From VBDM01 sp035651815 (GTDB taxonomy: Bacteria > Pseudomonadota > Gammaproteobacteria > Burkholderiales > SG8-39), in NCBI GenBank assembly GCA_035651815.1, contig DASRFB010000023.1, positions 62,001-126,000 of the forward strand: a DNA stretch of 64,000 nt, written 5' to 3'. Within the stretch, counting starts at the first letter, position 1; each line of letters opens with the position of its first letter. The notes under the pieces are model-generated. The model searched no databases. It saw only the letters and a list, made by a program, of their open reading frames with translations, and had not been told where the DNA came from. The translations under genes and the position numbers were made by a program. This document shows positions 1-7,285 of this stretch, in pieces.

Positions 1-922
1 TATCCAGACGCTCGCGCTCTCGCACGGCTTTACCGCCAAGGCCGGCCGCTTCTTCTCTGGGGTCGGGTACCAGAACCAGGTCCATGCCCATGCCTGGGAC
101 TTCACCGACGCGCCGCTCGCGAACAAGGTCTTTCTGGGCAACCAGCTCGCCGACGACGGCGTGCAGCTCAAGTGGGTCGCGCCGACGGACACGTATTTCG
201 ATCTCGGTCTGGAGCTCGGGCGCGGCCGCGCCTTCCCCGCCGCGGCGCCCGAAGGCGCCGCGCGCGACAAGAACGGCGTCGGCTCGGCGAACGCGTTCGC
301 TCACCTGGGCGGCGATTTCGGCTCGGGCTTCGCCTGGCAGGCGGGACTGTCGTATCTGCGGACCTCTCCCCGCGATCGTACGTTCCAGGACGTCGACTCG
401 GCGGGGACGGCGGTGACGAACAGCTTCGGCGGGCGCAGCAGCCTGTGGGCGTTGAGCGGCGTCCTGAAATGGGCGCCGGACTTCAACTCGACCGAGAAGA
501 GCGTGAAGCTGCAGGGCGAATACTTCCGCCGCAAGGAGGACGGCGATCTCACGTTCGACAACGCCGCCGCCGCGGGCGGCCCGCAGACCGGCGCGTTCGC
601 GTCGCGCCAGTCCGGGTGGTATCTGCAGACGGTGTATCAATTCCTGCCGATGTGGCGTGTGGGGTATCGCTACGACCGCCTGAGCGCGGGCACGCAGACG
701 ATCGGTCTGGTGGATTCGGGCACGCTCTCGGCGGCCGACTTTCCCGTTCTCGGACACTACAACCCGACGCGGAACACCGTGATGGCCGACTGGAGCGCGA
801 GCGAATTCAGCCGCGTGCGGCTGCAGCTCGCGCGCGACCGCTCGCGACGCGACGAGCCCGACAACCAGGTGTTCCTGCAGTACATCGTCAGTCTCGGCGC
901 GCACGGCGCGCACACGTTCTGA
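1..922 (+). CDS. Outer-membrane beta-barrel protein, 5' end missing
   Basis: The reading frame is open from base 2 of the window to a stop at 922, so the start lies upstream. The visible ~306 residues are rich in alternating aromatic and polar residues, as in beta strands (for example TYFDLGLELGRG and SGWYLQTVYQF), and the chain ends in Phe (GAHGAHTF), the usual C-terminal residue of outer-membrane barrels. It sits 9 bases before a metal ABC binding protein and permease, so a role in metal passage across the outer membrane is an inference from context only. I cannot assign it to a named porin or receptor family. The upstream part would show whether a signal peptide or plug domain exists. Confidence 0.7.
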   Translation, partial: IQTLALSHGFTAKAGRFFSGVGYQNQVHAHAWDFTDAPLANKVFLGNQLADDGVQLKWVAPTDTYFDLGLELGRGRAFPAAAPEGAARDKNGVGSANAFAHLGGDFGSGFAWQAGLSYLRTSPRDRTFQDVDSAGTAVTNSFGGRSSLWALSGVLKWAPDFNSTEKSVKLQGEYFRRKEDGDLTFDNAAAAGGPQTGAFASRQSGWYLQTVYQFLPMWRVGYRYDRLSAGTQTIGLVDSGTLSAADFPVLGHYNPTRNTVMADWSASEFSRVRLQLARDRSRRDEPDNQVFLQYIVSLGAHGAHTF

Positions 923-931
923 GGAAACGGA

Positions 932-1837
932 ATGGATACTCTGCTCAAGACCGGGTTCTTCGTGCTCTCGCTGTCGCTCCCGTGGCCCGCATCCGCGGCT
1001 CTGAACGTGTTCACCTGCGAGCCCGAGTGGGCGTCGCTCGCGCAGGAAATCGGAGGCGACAAGGTGTCGGTCACCTCGGCGACGACGGCGCGCCAGGACC
1101 CGCACCGCCTGGAGGCGCGGCCGAGCCTGATCGCCCGCATCCGCCGGGCCGATCTCCTCGTGTGCACCGGCGCCGAGCTCGAGGTCGGCTGGCTGCCGCT
1201 GCTGCTGACGCAGTCGGGAAATCCGAAGATCCAGGCCGGCTCGCCGGGCTACGTCGAAGCCTCGCAGTTCGTGCCCAAGCTCGAGGTGCCGAAGGTCCTC
1301 GACCGCTCGCTCGGCGACATCCACCCTTCGGGAAATCCGCACGTCCACCTCGATCCGCGCAACATCGCGAGGATCGCGCAGGGGCTCGCCGAGCGGATGG
1401 CGCGCATCGACGCGGGCAATGCCGCGGTGTATCGCGACCGCGCGGCCGACTTCGGACGGCGCTGGGCGGCGGCGATGCAGCGCTGGGACGGCGAGAAGGA
1501 GCGCCTGAAAGGCGTCCCCATCGTCGTCTATCACCGCGACTTCTCCTACTTCATCAACTGGGCCGGCATGCGCGAGGTGGGCAGCCTCGAGCCCAAGCCC
1601 GGGATCCCGCCGAGCCCGACCCATCTCGCCGAGCTGGTCGACCAGATGAAGCGCGATCCCGCCAAGGTCATCGTGTACTCGCCTTACAACGATCCGCGCG
1701 CCGCGGAGTTCTTGTCGCAACGCACCGGCATAGCGACGGCGATGATGCCGTTCACCGTGGGCGGCGACGACAAGGCGAAGGACCTGTTCGGCCTGTTCGA
1801 CGACACGATCGCGCGTCTGCTCGCGGTGATCCGATGA
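932..1837 (+). CDS. Metal ABC transporter substrate-binding protein (zinc/manganese type)
   Basis: Periplasmic metal-binding lipoprotein-like receptor of the ZnuA/TroA cluster (A-1), 301 residues. Residues 1-22 form a signal peptide ending PASA|ALN. Candidate metal ligands typical of the family are His58 (DPHRLEARPS), His137/His139 (NPHVHLDP), His201 (VVYHRDF) and Asp254 (YNDPRAA). There is no long His-rich loop, unlike classic ZnuA, so the metal (Zn or Mn) is not certain. ATG at 932 has a GAGGA ribosome site at 921. It overlaps the permease gene by four bases (ATGA), which suggests translational coupling. The ATPase partner is not in the window. Confidence 0.9.
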   Translation: MDTLLKTGFFVLSLSLPWPASAALNVFTCEPEWASLAQEIGGDKVSVTSATTARQDPHRLEARPSLIARIRRADLLVCTGAELEVGWLPLLLTQSGNPKIQAGSPGYVEASQFVPKLEVPKVLDRSLGDIHPSGNPHVHLDPRNIARIAQGLAERMARIDAGNAAVYRDRAADFGRRWAAAMQRWDGEKERLKGVPIVVYHRDFSYFINWAGMREVGSLEPKPGIPPSPTHLAELVDQMKRDPAKVIVYSPYNDPRAAEFLSQRTGIATAMMPFTVGGDDKAKDLFGLFDDTIARLLAVIR

Positions 1838-2595
1838 ATCTCGACGCGGCGAGCTTCGGGATCCTCTGGCCGGCGTTCATCGCCGGGCTCCTCGTCACGG
1901 CGACGCACGTGCCGCTCGGCATGCAGGTGCTCCAGCGCGGCATCGTCTTCATCGATCTGGCGGTGGCGCAGGTCGCGGGGCTCGGGGTGATCCTCGCCGA
2001 CTTCCTCGGGTTCGAGCCGACCGGTGGCGCCGTGCAGATCGCCGCGCTCGGCGCCGCGCTCGCGTGCGCGATGCTGCTCACGTGGACCGAGAAGCGCTGG
2101 CCCGAGGTGCAGGAAGCGATCATCGGAGTGGTCTTCGTCGTCGGCTCGAGCGCCGCGCTGCTGCTCCTCGCGAAGAACCCCAGGGGCAGCGAGAACCTGC
2201 GCGAGCTGCTGATCGGCCAGATCCTCTGGGTGAATCCCTCGATGCTTCCGCTGATCGCGCTCGTCTCGGCGGCCATCCTCGGCGTGTGGTTCACGCTCCG
2301 GGAGCGTCTCGGGCGAATCGGCTTCTACGCGGTGTTCGCGGTCGCGGTCACGATGTCGGTGCAGCTGGCGGGACTGTATCTGGTGTTCGCGACGCTCGTG
2401 GTGCCCGCGCTCTCGACCTATTACGATCCCCGAAAGCGTTACCTCAAGGCGTATGCCGTCGGCGTGCTCGGGTACGCGGTCGGCCTGGTGGTCTCGGCGG
2501 TCGCGGACCTGCCCTCGGGTGCCATGATCGTGTGCGCGATCGTCGCGATCGGCGCGGCCCTGGCGGCGCTGGGGCGCAGGCGCGCGGCCGCCTGA
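1834..2595 (+). CDS. Metal ABC transporter permease (ABC-3 family)
   Basis: Inner-membrane permease of 253 residues, the ZnuB/TroC-like ABC-3 family, with about seven or eight hydrophobic segments. It would form the channel fed by the binding protein encoded just upstream. The start ATG at 1834 overlaps the previous stop codon (ATGA). The conserved core includes the stretch around VPLGMQVLQRGIVFIDLAVAQ and a late segment LAGLYLVFATLVVPALS. No nucleotide-binding subunit follows; the next gene is unrelated, so the ATPase must be upstream of the window or elsewhere. The C-terminus is short and basic (GRRRAAA). Confidence 0.88.
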   Translation: MNLDAASFGILWPAFIAGLLVTATHVPLGMQVLQRGIVFIDLAVAQVAGLGVILADFLGFEPTGGAVQIAALGAALACAMLLTWTEKRWPEVQEAIIGVVFVVGSSAALLLLAKNPRGSENLRELLIGQILWVNPSMLPLIALVSAAILGVWFTLRERLGRIGFYAVFAVAVTMSVQLAGLYLVFATLVVPALSTYYDPRKRYLKAYAVGVLGYAVGLVVSAVADLPSGAMIVCAIVAIGAALAALGRRRAAA

Positions 2596-2625
2596 GCGGC
2601 CCCGGTCCGGCAACGGCGGCGTACA

Positions 2626-2653
2626 TTGCGCTCGGCCGCGCTCCTGTGATAAA
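2626..2653 (+). promoter_or_regulatory. Candidate sigma-70 promoter for the STAS gene
   Basis: In the 105-base gap after the permease gene, TTGCGC (2626-2631) is followed after 16 bases by GATAAA (2648-2653), the latter preceded by TGT as in an extended -10. It would start transcription about 40 bases before the GTG codon at 2701. Prediction by eye only. Confidence 0.4.
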
Positions 2654-2700
2654 AGTCTCCGTACCCCCCGCTGTACCCCGTAAAACTGAGGTCTTCCCTG

Positions 2701-3975
2701 GTGTTTTCGCTATTCGGCAAGAAGGCTTCGCAGCCCGCGAAAAAGCCGGCCGCCAAGCCGACAGTGGCCAAGCCGCAGCCGGCGAGGTCGATCGGTCCGG
2801 CGTCGCAGCCGAAGCCTGCGGCGATCGACGATCCGTCGACTTCGCTCGATTTCACCGGCTACACGCCGCTGCCCAAGCGCGAGCTCGCGACCGCCGCCGC
2901 GGCACGAGCAGCCGCACTGCAGGCCGCCGCGCGCGCGCCGCGCGAGCCGGACTCGGTGATGAGCATCGAGGTCACGGCCGCCTCGGGCGAGGTCGCGCCG
3001 GTGATCGAGGAGACCGCGATTCTCTTTGCCAACGGCCAGGTCGAGCAGGCGCTCGCGAAGCTGTCGCAAGCGGTGCGCGCCGACGACCTCGGCGCCTCGG
3101 CGTCGCAATGCTGGCTCATGCTCTTCGACGTCCATCAGCATCTGGGGCGTCGCGACGATTTCGAGTCGCTCGCGCTCGAGTTCGCCGTGAAGTTCGAGCG
3201 CTCGGCGCCCGCGTGGCGCGACAGCGGCGTCGAGGCGCGGGCGAACCCCGCGCTGCTGACGGGCGGAACCGGCTACTGCGCGTTCGCGGGATCGATCGCA
3301 GCCGGCGCGGCGGAGTTCGAGAAGCTCGCGAACCTGGCGCAGCGGCAGCACATGATCCGCGTGGACTTCGGCAAGATCGAGGCGATCGAGCCGGCCGCCG
3401 CGGAGCACCTGCGCGCCGCGCTGGTCGATCTACGCGCGAGCGGAAAGGAAGTCGTCCTCACGGGCGAGGCGCGGCTGCTCGAGCTGCTGGAGAGCGCGTG
3501 CCGCGCGGGCGACGCGGGCACCGACCGCGCGATGTGGGGGCTGCTGCTCGAGGTGTACAAGTGGTTCGGGCACCAGGAGCGATTCGAGGAAGCGGCGGTG
3601 AACTACGCGGTGACCTACGAGGTATCGCCGCCGTCGTGGGAGCAGCGCCCACCCGCGGCGACCAAGGCTCCGGTTGCGCGAGCGACGGGCGATTCGCCGA
3701 CCCAGGCGCTCGCGCTCGCGGGCGACGTGACCGCGGCCGGCGAGGCGCTCGTCAAGGAGCTGCAGGACTGGGCCGCCGCGAACAGCATGCTCATCGTCGA
3801 CATGTCGAAGGCGAGGCGCGTCGATTTCGTCAGCGCCGGGGTGATGCTGAACGCGCTCTCGCAGCTGCGCCAGGGCGGCACGACGATACAGATCCGCGGC
3901 GCGAACGAAATGATCGCGGCGCTGTTCGAAGTCATGGGCGTGTCCAAGGTCGCGACCGTCATCCGACGCAAATGA
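2701..3975 (+). CDS. Protein with two helical-plus-STAS modules, function unknown
   Basis: 424 residues starting at GTG, with GAGG nine bases upstream. A basic, Pro/Ala/Lys-rich N-terminus (about 1-45) precedes two copies of the same module. Each copy has a helical stretch (137-172 and 278-313) whose tryptophans are both 34 residues apart (W138/W172, W279/W313), followed by a STAS-like domain (about 188-268 and 335-424) with the typical beta strand then helix ending, such as VDFVSAGVMLNAL. STAS domains act as phospho-switches or as partners of lipid or anion transporters; no conserved Ser/Thr switch can be proved here. It precedes hslVU but has its own promoter candidate. No signal peptide, so cytoplasmic. 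Function is not known to me. Confidence 0.75.
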   Translation: MFSLFGKKASQPAKKPAAKPTVAKPQPARSIGPASQPKPAAIDDPSTSLDFTGYTPLPKRELATAAAARAAALQAAARAPREPDSVMSIEVTAASGEVAPVIEETAILFANGQVEQALAKLSQAVRADDLGASASQCWLMLFDVHQHLGRRDDFESLALEFAVKFERSAPAWRDSGVEARANPALLTGGTGYCAFAGSIAAGAAEFEKLANLAQRQHMIRVDFGKIEAIEPAAAEHLRAALVDLRASGKEVVLTGEARLLELLESACRAGDAGTDRAMWGLLLEVYKWFGHQERFEEAAVNYAVTYEVSPPSWEQRPPAATKAPVARATGDSPTQALALAGDVTAAGEALVKELQDWAAANSMLIVDMSKARRVDFVSAGVMLNALSQLRQGGTTIQIRGANEMIAALFEVMGVSKVATVIRRK

Positions 3976-4007
3976 GCAGACGCAAACGAGTGACGCAAAC
4001 GAGCGGG

Positions 4008-4033
4008 CTTGAAATCCCGGGTTTCGTCCCGAA
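4008..4033 (+). promoter_or_regulatory. Probable sigma-32 heat-shock promoter of hslVU
   Basis: A perfect -35 CTTGAA (4008-4013, followed by A as in CTTGAAA) is separated by 14 bases from CCCGAA (4028-4033), four of six matches to CCCCAT. The spacing equals that of the stronger copy before the hsp20 gene at 6694. hslVU is a known sigma-32 regulon member in Escherichia coli, which supports the call. Confidence 0.6.
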
Positions 4034-4079
4034 CTGACGCTCGCGGCTCGGCTTCCCGGCCGCCCCACCCGGCCACCTC

Positions 4080-4616
4080 ATGCAACAATTCCACGGCACC
4101 ACCATCCTCGGCGTCCGGCGCGACGGCAAGGTCGCGCTCGGCGGCGACGGCCAGGTGACTCTCGGCAACGTCGTCATCAAGGCGGGCGCGCGCAAGGTGC
4201 GCCGGCTGTACCACGACCGCATCCTCGCCGGGTTCGCGGGCGGCACCGCGGACGCGTTCACGCTCTTCGAGCGTTTCGAGGCCAAGCTCGAGAAGCACCA
4301 GGGCAACCTGCTTCGCTCGGCGGTCGAGCTCGCGAAGGACTGGCGCACCGACCGCATGCTGCGCCGGCTCGAGGCGATGCTCGGCGTCGCCGACCGCGAG
4401 ACTTCGCTGGTGATCACCGGCGTGGGCGACGTGCTCGAGCCCGAGCTCGGCCTGATATCGCTCGGCTCGGGCGGCCCCTACGCGCAGGCGGCGGCGCGGG
4501 CGCTGCTGGACGATACGACGCTGTCGGCCGAGCAGATCGTGCGCAAGGCGCTCTCGATCGCGGCGGACATCTGCATCTACACCAACCAGAACACGGTGGT
4601 GGAAGTGCTCGAATGA
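4080..4616 (+). CDS. hslV: ATP-dependent protease HslVU, peptidase subunit HslV
   Basis: Proteasome-like threonine peptidase, 178 residues, forming the proteolytic double ring of the HslVU (ClpQY) complex in the cytoplasm. The N-terminus is MQQFHG followed by TTILGVRR: by family knowledge the short propeptide is removed and Thr7 becomes the catalytic N-terminal residue. The conserved VALGGDGQVTLG follows. Six extra residues before the Thr are usual for betaproteobacterial HslV. It is 43 bases before hslU, with a sigma-32 promoter upstream. The Shine-Dalgarno sequence before ATG 4080 is weak. Confidence 0.97.
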   Translation: MQQFHGTTILGVRRDGKVALGGDGQVTLGNVVIKAGARKVRRLYHDRILAGFAGGTADAFTLFERFEAKLEKHQGNLLRSAVELAKDWRTDRMLRRLEAMLGVADRETSLVITGVGDVLEPELGLISLGSGGPYAQAAARALLDDTTLSAEQIVRKALSIAADICIYTNQNTVVEVLE

Positions 4617-4659
4617 GCGCCGCGCGCCGCGCGCGCGCTCCAATTTCCGGTTCGCAATC

Positions 4660-6012
4660 ATGTCTTCCATGACCCCGCAGGAAATCGTCCACGAGCTGGA
4701 CAAGCACATCATCGGCCAGCATCGCGCCAAGCGCTCGGTCGCGATCGCGCTGCGCAACCGGTGGCGCCGGCAGCAGGTGGGCGAGCCGCTGCGTCAGGAG
4801 ATCACGCCCAAGAACATCCTGATGATCGGCCCGACCGGCGTGGGCAAGACCGAGATCGCGCGTCGGCTCGCGCGGCTCGCCGACGCGCCGTTCGTGAAGG
4901 TGGAGGCGACGAAGTTCACCGAGGTGGGTTACGTCGGGCGCGACGTCGACACCATCATCCGGGACCTGGTCGAGATCGCGATCAAGGACGCGCGCGAAGC
5001 GGCGACGCGCAAGGTACGTCGCCGCGCCGAGGACGCCGCCGAGGAGCGCTTGCTCGACGTGCTGCTGCCCGGTGCTCGCCGGGTGGATGCGTTCGCCGCC
5101 GAGGTCGACGCCGCGCCGCGCGCGGGCGACGAGGAATCGGCGACGCGGCAGAAATTCCGCAAGCGCCTGCGCGAGGGCGAGCTCGACGACAAGGAAGTCG
5201 AGATCGAGGTCTCCAGCCCGCAGGCGCACATGGAGATCCTCGCGCCCCCCGGGATGGAGGAGCTCACGCAGCAGATCCAGGGCATGTTCCAGAACCTGGG
5301 CGGCGCGAGGAAGCGCCCGCGCAAGATGAAGATCCGCGAGGCGATGAAGATCCTCACCGACGAGGAGGCCGCGCGGCTCGTGAACGACGAGGACCTGCGC
5401 GCGAAGGCGCTCGCGAACGTCGAGCAGAACGGCATCGTGTTCCTCGACGAGATCGACAAGATCGCGAGCCGCGGCGAGATGGCGGGCGCCGACGTCTCGC
5501 GCCAGGGCGTGCAGCGCGACCTGCTGCCCCTGGTCGAGGGGACGACCGTCGCCACCAAGTACGGCATGGTCAAGACCGACCACATTCTCTTCATCGCGAG
5601 CGGCGCGTTCCATCTCTCGAAGCCGTCCGACCTCATCCCGGAGCTGCAGGGACGCTTTCCGATCCGCGTCGAGCTCGACTCGCTCTCGGTGTCGGACTTC
5701 GAGCAGATCCTCGTCAACACCGACGCCTGCCTGACGCGCCAGTACCAGGCGCTGCTCGCGACCGAAGGGGTGGAGGTGTCGTTCACCCCGGAGGGCATAC
5801 GGCGGCTCGCCGAGATCGCCTACGCGGTCAACGAAAAGACCGAGAACATCGGAGCGCGGCGCCTGTACACCGTGATGGAGAAGCTGCTCGAGGAGATATC
5901 GTTCGACGCCGGCAAGCGCGGCAAGGAGTCCGTCGTCGTCGACACCGCCTATGTGGATGCGCGCCTGCAGGACCTCGCCCGGAGCGAGGACCTCGCGCGC
6001 TACGTGCTATGA
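4660..6012 (+). CDS. hslU: ATP-dependent protease HslVU, ATPase subunit HslU
   Basis: AAA+ unfoldase, 450 residues, that threads substrates into HslV. Walker A is GPTGVGKT (57-64), the pore loop GYVG lies near residues 90-93, and Walker B with FLDEIDK is near residue 262. The variable I-domain (about 110-240) is charged and lies between them, as in the family. The C-terminus LARYVL fits the family pattern of a C-terminal tail that docks into HslV. Length is normal. It follows hslV in an operon and overlaps the next gene by four bases. Confidence 0.97.
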   Translation: MSSMTPQEIVHELDKHIIGQHRAKRSVAIALRNRWRRQQVGEPLRQEITPKNILMIGPTGVGKTEIARRLARLADAPFVKVEATKFTEVGYVGRDVDTIIRDLVEIAIKDAREAATRKVRRRAEDAAEERLLDVLLPGARRVDAFAAEVDAAPRAGDEESATRQKFRKRLREGELDDKEVEIEVSSPQAHMEILAPPGMEELTQQIQGMFQNLGGARKRPRKMKIREAMKILTDEEAARLVNDEDLRAKALANVEQNGIVFLDEIDKIASRGEMAGADVSRQGVQRDLLPLVEGTTVATKYGMVKTDHILFIASGAFHLSKPSDLIPELQGRFPIRVELDSLSVSDFEQILVNTDACLTRQYQALLATEGVEVSFTPEGIRRLAEIAYAVNEKTENIGARRLYTVMEKLLEEISFDAGKRGKESVVVDTAYVDARLQDLARSEDLARYVL

Positions 6013-6464
6013 GGCGCGCCGGGGTCCTGGCGCGGGCCCTCGGGCTGTCGCTCCTGTGCGCGCTCGCGCGGCCCGCGGCCGCGCAGGTGCACGCGAGCGA
6101 CGCGTGGGCGCGCGGCACGGTCCCGGGCCAGAGCTCGAGCGCGGTCTACATGCGCTTGCGCAGCGACGAGCCGGCCGCGGTCGTCGCCGTCGAGAGCCCG
6201 CTCGGGACCGCGGAGCTGCACGACATGAAGATGGATGGCGACATCATGCGGATGCGCCCGCTGAAACGCCTGGAGCTTCCGGCCGGGCGGACCGTGGACC
6301 TCGGTCCCGCCGGCGCCCACGTGATGCTGACCGGTCTGAAGCGCCCGCTCGCCAAGGGCGACCGGGTCCCGCTGCGGCTGGTCGTCGAGACGCCGGGCGG
6401 AAAACGTCGCAGCGTCGACGTCAGAGCGGAAGTGCGGGATTTCGCATCCGGCGCGCGCCGCTAG
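6009..6464 (+). CDS. PCu(A)C family periplasmic copper chaperone
   Basis: 151 residues with a signal peptide ending near AAAQ|VHAS (about 25). The copper-binding signature H-X10-M-X21-H-X-M is met exactly by His71, Met82, His104 and Met106. Proteins of this family (formerly DUF461) bind Cu(I) in the periplasm and help load the CuA site of cytochrome oxidase; an aa3 oxidase cluster lies 14 kb away. The start ATG 6009 overlaps the hslU stop (ATGA), so it may be expressed with hslVU, an unusual partnership. Its stop shares the tetranucleotide CTAG with the stop of the convergent gene at 6461. Confidence 0.93.
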   Translation: MRRAGVLARALGLSLLCALARPAAAQVHASDAWARGTVPGQSSSAVYMRLRSDEPAAVVAVESPLGTAELHDMKMDGDIMRMRPLKRLELPAGRTVDLGPAGAHVMLTGLKRPLAKGDRVPLRLVVETPGGKRRSVDVRAEVRDFASGARR

Positions 6465-6670
6465 GCGCGGTCCGCGATCAAGCGCTCGAGACACGTCCGG
6501 CAATAGCAGGCCGAGGAGGCGTCGGGCACCGGGAGTCGCGGCGGAAGCTCCGCGCACCAGCACGACGCCGACCCTGCCCGGCCGCCGCAAACGAAAACCT
6601 CCCCGCAGCCGGCGCAGCGCATCTCGCCGGGGGTGGGGCTGGAAGCGGCGTTTTCAAGAGGGTCGGGCAT
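6461..6670 (-). CDS. Small cysteine-rich CWC family protein
   Basis: 69 residues from an ATG at 6670. It has the CWC family pattern: CAGCGEVFVC, then SCWCAELPP, then CYCRTC, giving three CxxC/CxC-like groups that could hold a metal such as zinc. Function of the family is unknown. The frame stays open further upstream (to an ATG at 6790), but that extension would run through the hsp20 promoter and lacks family similarity, so the shorter start is preferred. Convergent with the copper chaperone gene; the two stop codons share CTAG. Confidence 0.75.
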   Translation of the reverse strand: MPDPLENAASSPTPGEMRCAGCGEVFVCGGRAGSASCWCAELPPRLPVPDASSACYCRTCLERLIADRA

Positions 6671-6693
6671 GGTCGTCGGCGGCACCGAGGGGC

Positions 6694-6719
6694 CTTGAAT
6701 TCTCCCACGCCCTCCCCAT
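6694..6719 (+). promoter_or_regulatory. Sigma-32 heat-shock promoter of the hsp20 gene
   Basis: CTTGAA (6694-6699), 14 bases, then CCCCAT (6714-6719) followed by TTT: both hexamers match the sigma-32 consensus fully. It lies 60 bases before the start of a small heat-shock protein gene. rpoH itself is at 28829-29692. Confidence 0.85.
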
Positions 6720-6779
6720 TTTTCCCAGCGTACGGGCCCCCGGGTCCGGCCGATATTGGATATTGATAGGAGAGCGATC

Positions 6780-7205
6780 ATGGCAGGCATTACCCGTTAC
6801 GATCCCTTCGGGGATCTGGTGGATGATTTCTTCAAGGGCTTCTTCGTGCGCCCCGTCGGCTACGAGTCCGACGAGCCGGTGCGGCGCGTGAAGCTCGAGG
6901 TGACCGAGGCGAACGGCGAGTACAAGGTACTGGCCGAGCTGCCCGGCGTGAAGAAGGAGGACATCCAGGTGAACATCGACGGCGACCAGGTCTCGATCAC
7001 CGCGGAGACGCGCGCCGAGCGCGAGGTGAAGGACGGCGAGCGCGTCATCCATTCCGAGCGGCAGTTCGGCAAGGTGTCGCGGGCGTTCCGGCTGGCGCAG
7101 GAAGTCGACGAGTCGAAGGCGAGCGCGCGCTACACCGACGGCGTGCTCGAGCTGACGCTGCCCAAGAAGGCCGCGGCGGCCGTGAAGCAGCTGACGATCC
7201 AGTAA
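6780..7205 (+). CDS. Hsp20/alpha-crystallin small heat-shock protein
   Basis: 141-residue ATP-independent holdase that keeps unfolding proteins soluble during stress. The alpha-crystallin domain spans about residues 35-135, with KVLAELPGVKKEDIQV and the closing GVLELTLPKK typical of the family. ATG at 6780 is chosen because AGGAG (6768-6772) is well placed; an in-frame ATG at 6756 has no such site. Single gene: sigma-32 promoter in front, strong terminator behind. The short C-terminal tail (VKQLTIQ) has no clear IXI motif. Confidence 0.95.
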   Translation: MAGITRYDPFGDLVDDFFKGFFVRPVGYESDEPVRRVKLEVTEANGEYKVLAELPGVKKEDIQVNIDGDQVSITAETRAEREVKDGERVIHSERQFGKVSRAFRLAQEVDESKASARYTDGVLELTLPKKAAAAVKQLTIQ

Positions 7206-7226
7206 GCGCATCGCGAGGCGGATGGA

Positions 7227-7256
7227 AAAGGCGGCCCCGGCCGCCTTTCCTTTTTT
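7227..7256 (+). terminator. Rho-independent terminator of hsp20
   Basis: Perfect 9-base stem AAAGGCGGC / GCCGCCTTT (7227-7235 and 7240-7248) with loop CCCG, followed by CC and six T (7251-7256). Confidence 0.9.
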
Positions 7257-7270
7257 GGGGCCCGCGCGGG

Positions 7271-7276
7271 TACAAT
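7271..7276 (+). promoter_or_regulatory. -10-like hexamer immediately before argB
   Basis: TACAAT ends nine bases before the argB ATG, with no ribosome-binding sequence between them. No good -35 is seen 16-18 bases upstream, where the hsp20 terminator lies. If used, the mRNA would be nearly leaderless. Confidence 0.4.
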
Positions 7277-7285
7277 CGGCGTTCG

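Noticed and set aside
3972..4037. A 21-codon frame starting on the STAS gene stop (ATGA)
   Set aside because: It runs through the sigma-32 promoter of hslVU and has no recognisable sequence, so it is better explained as regulatory DNA.
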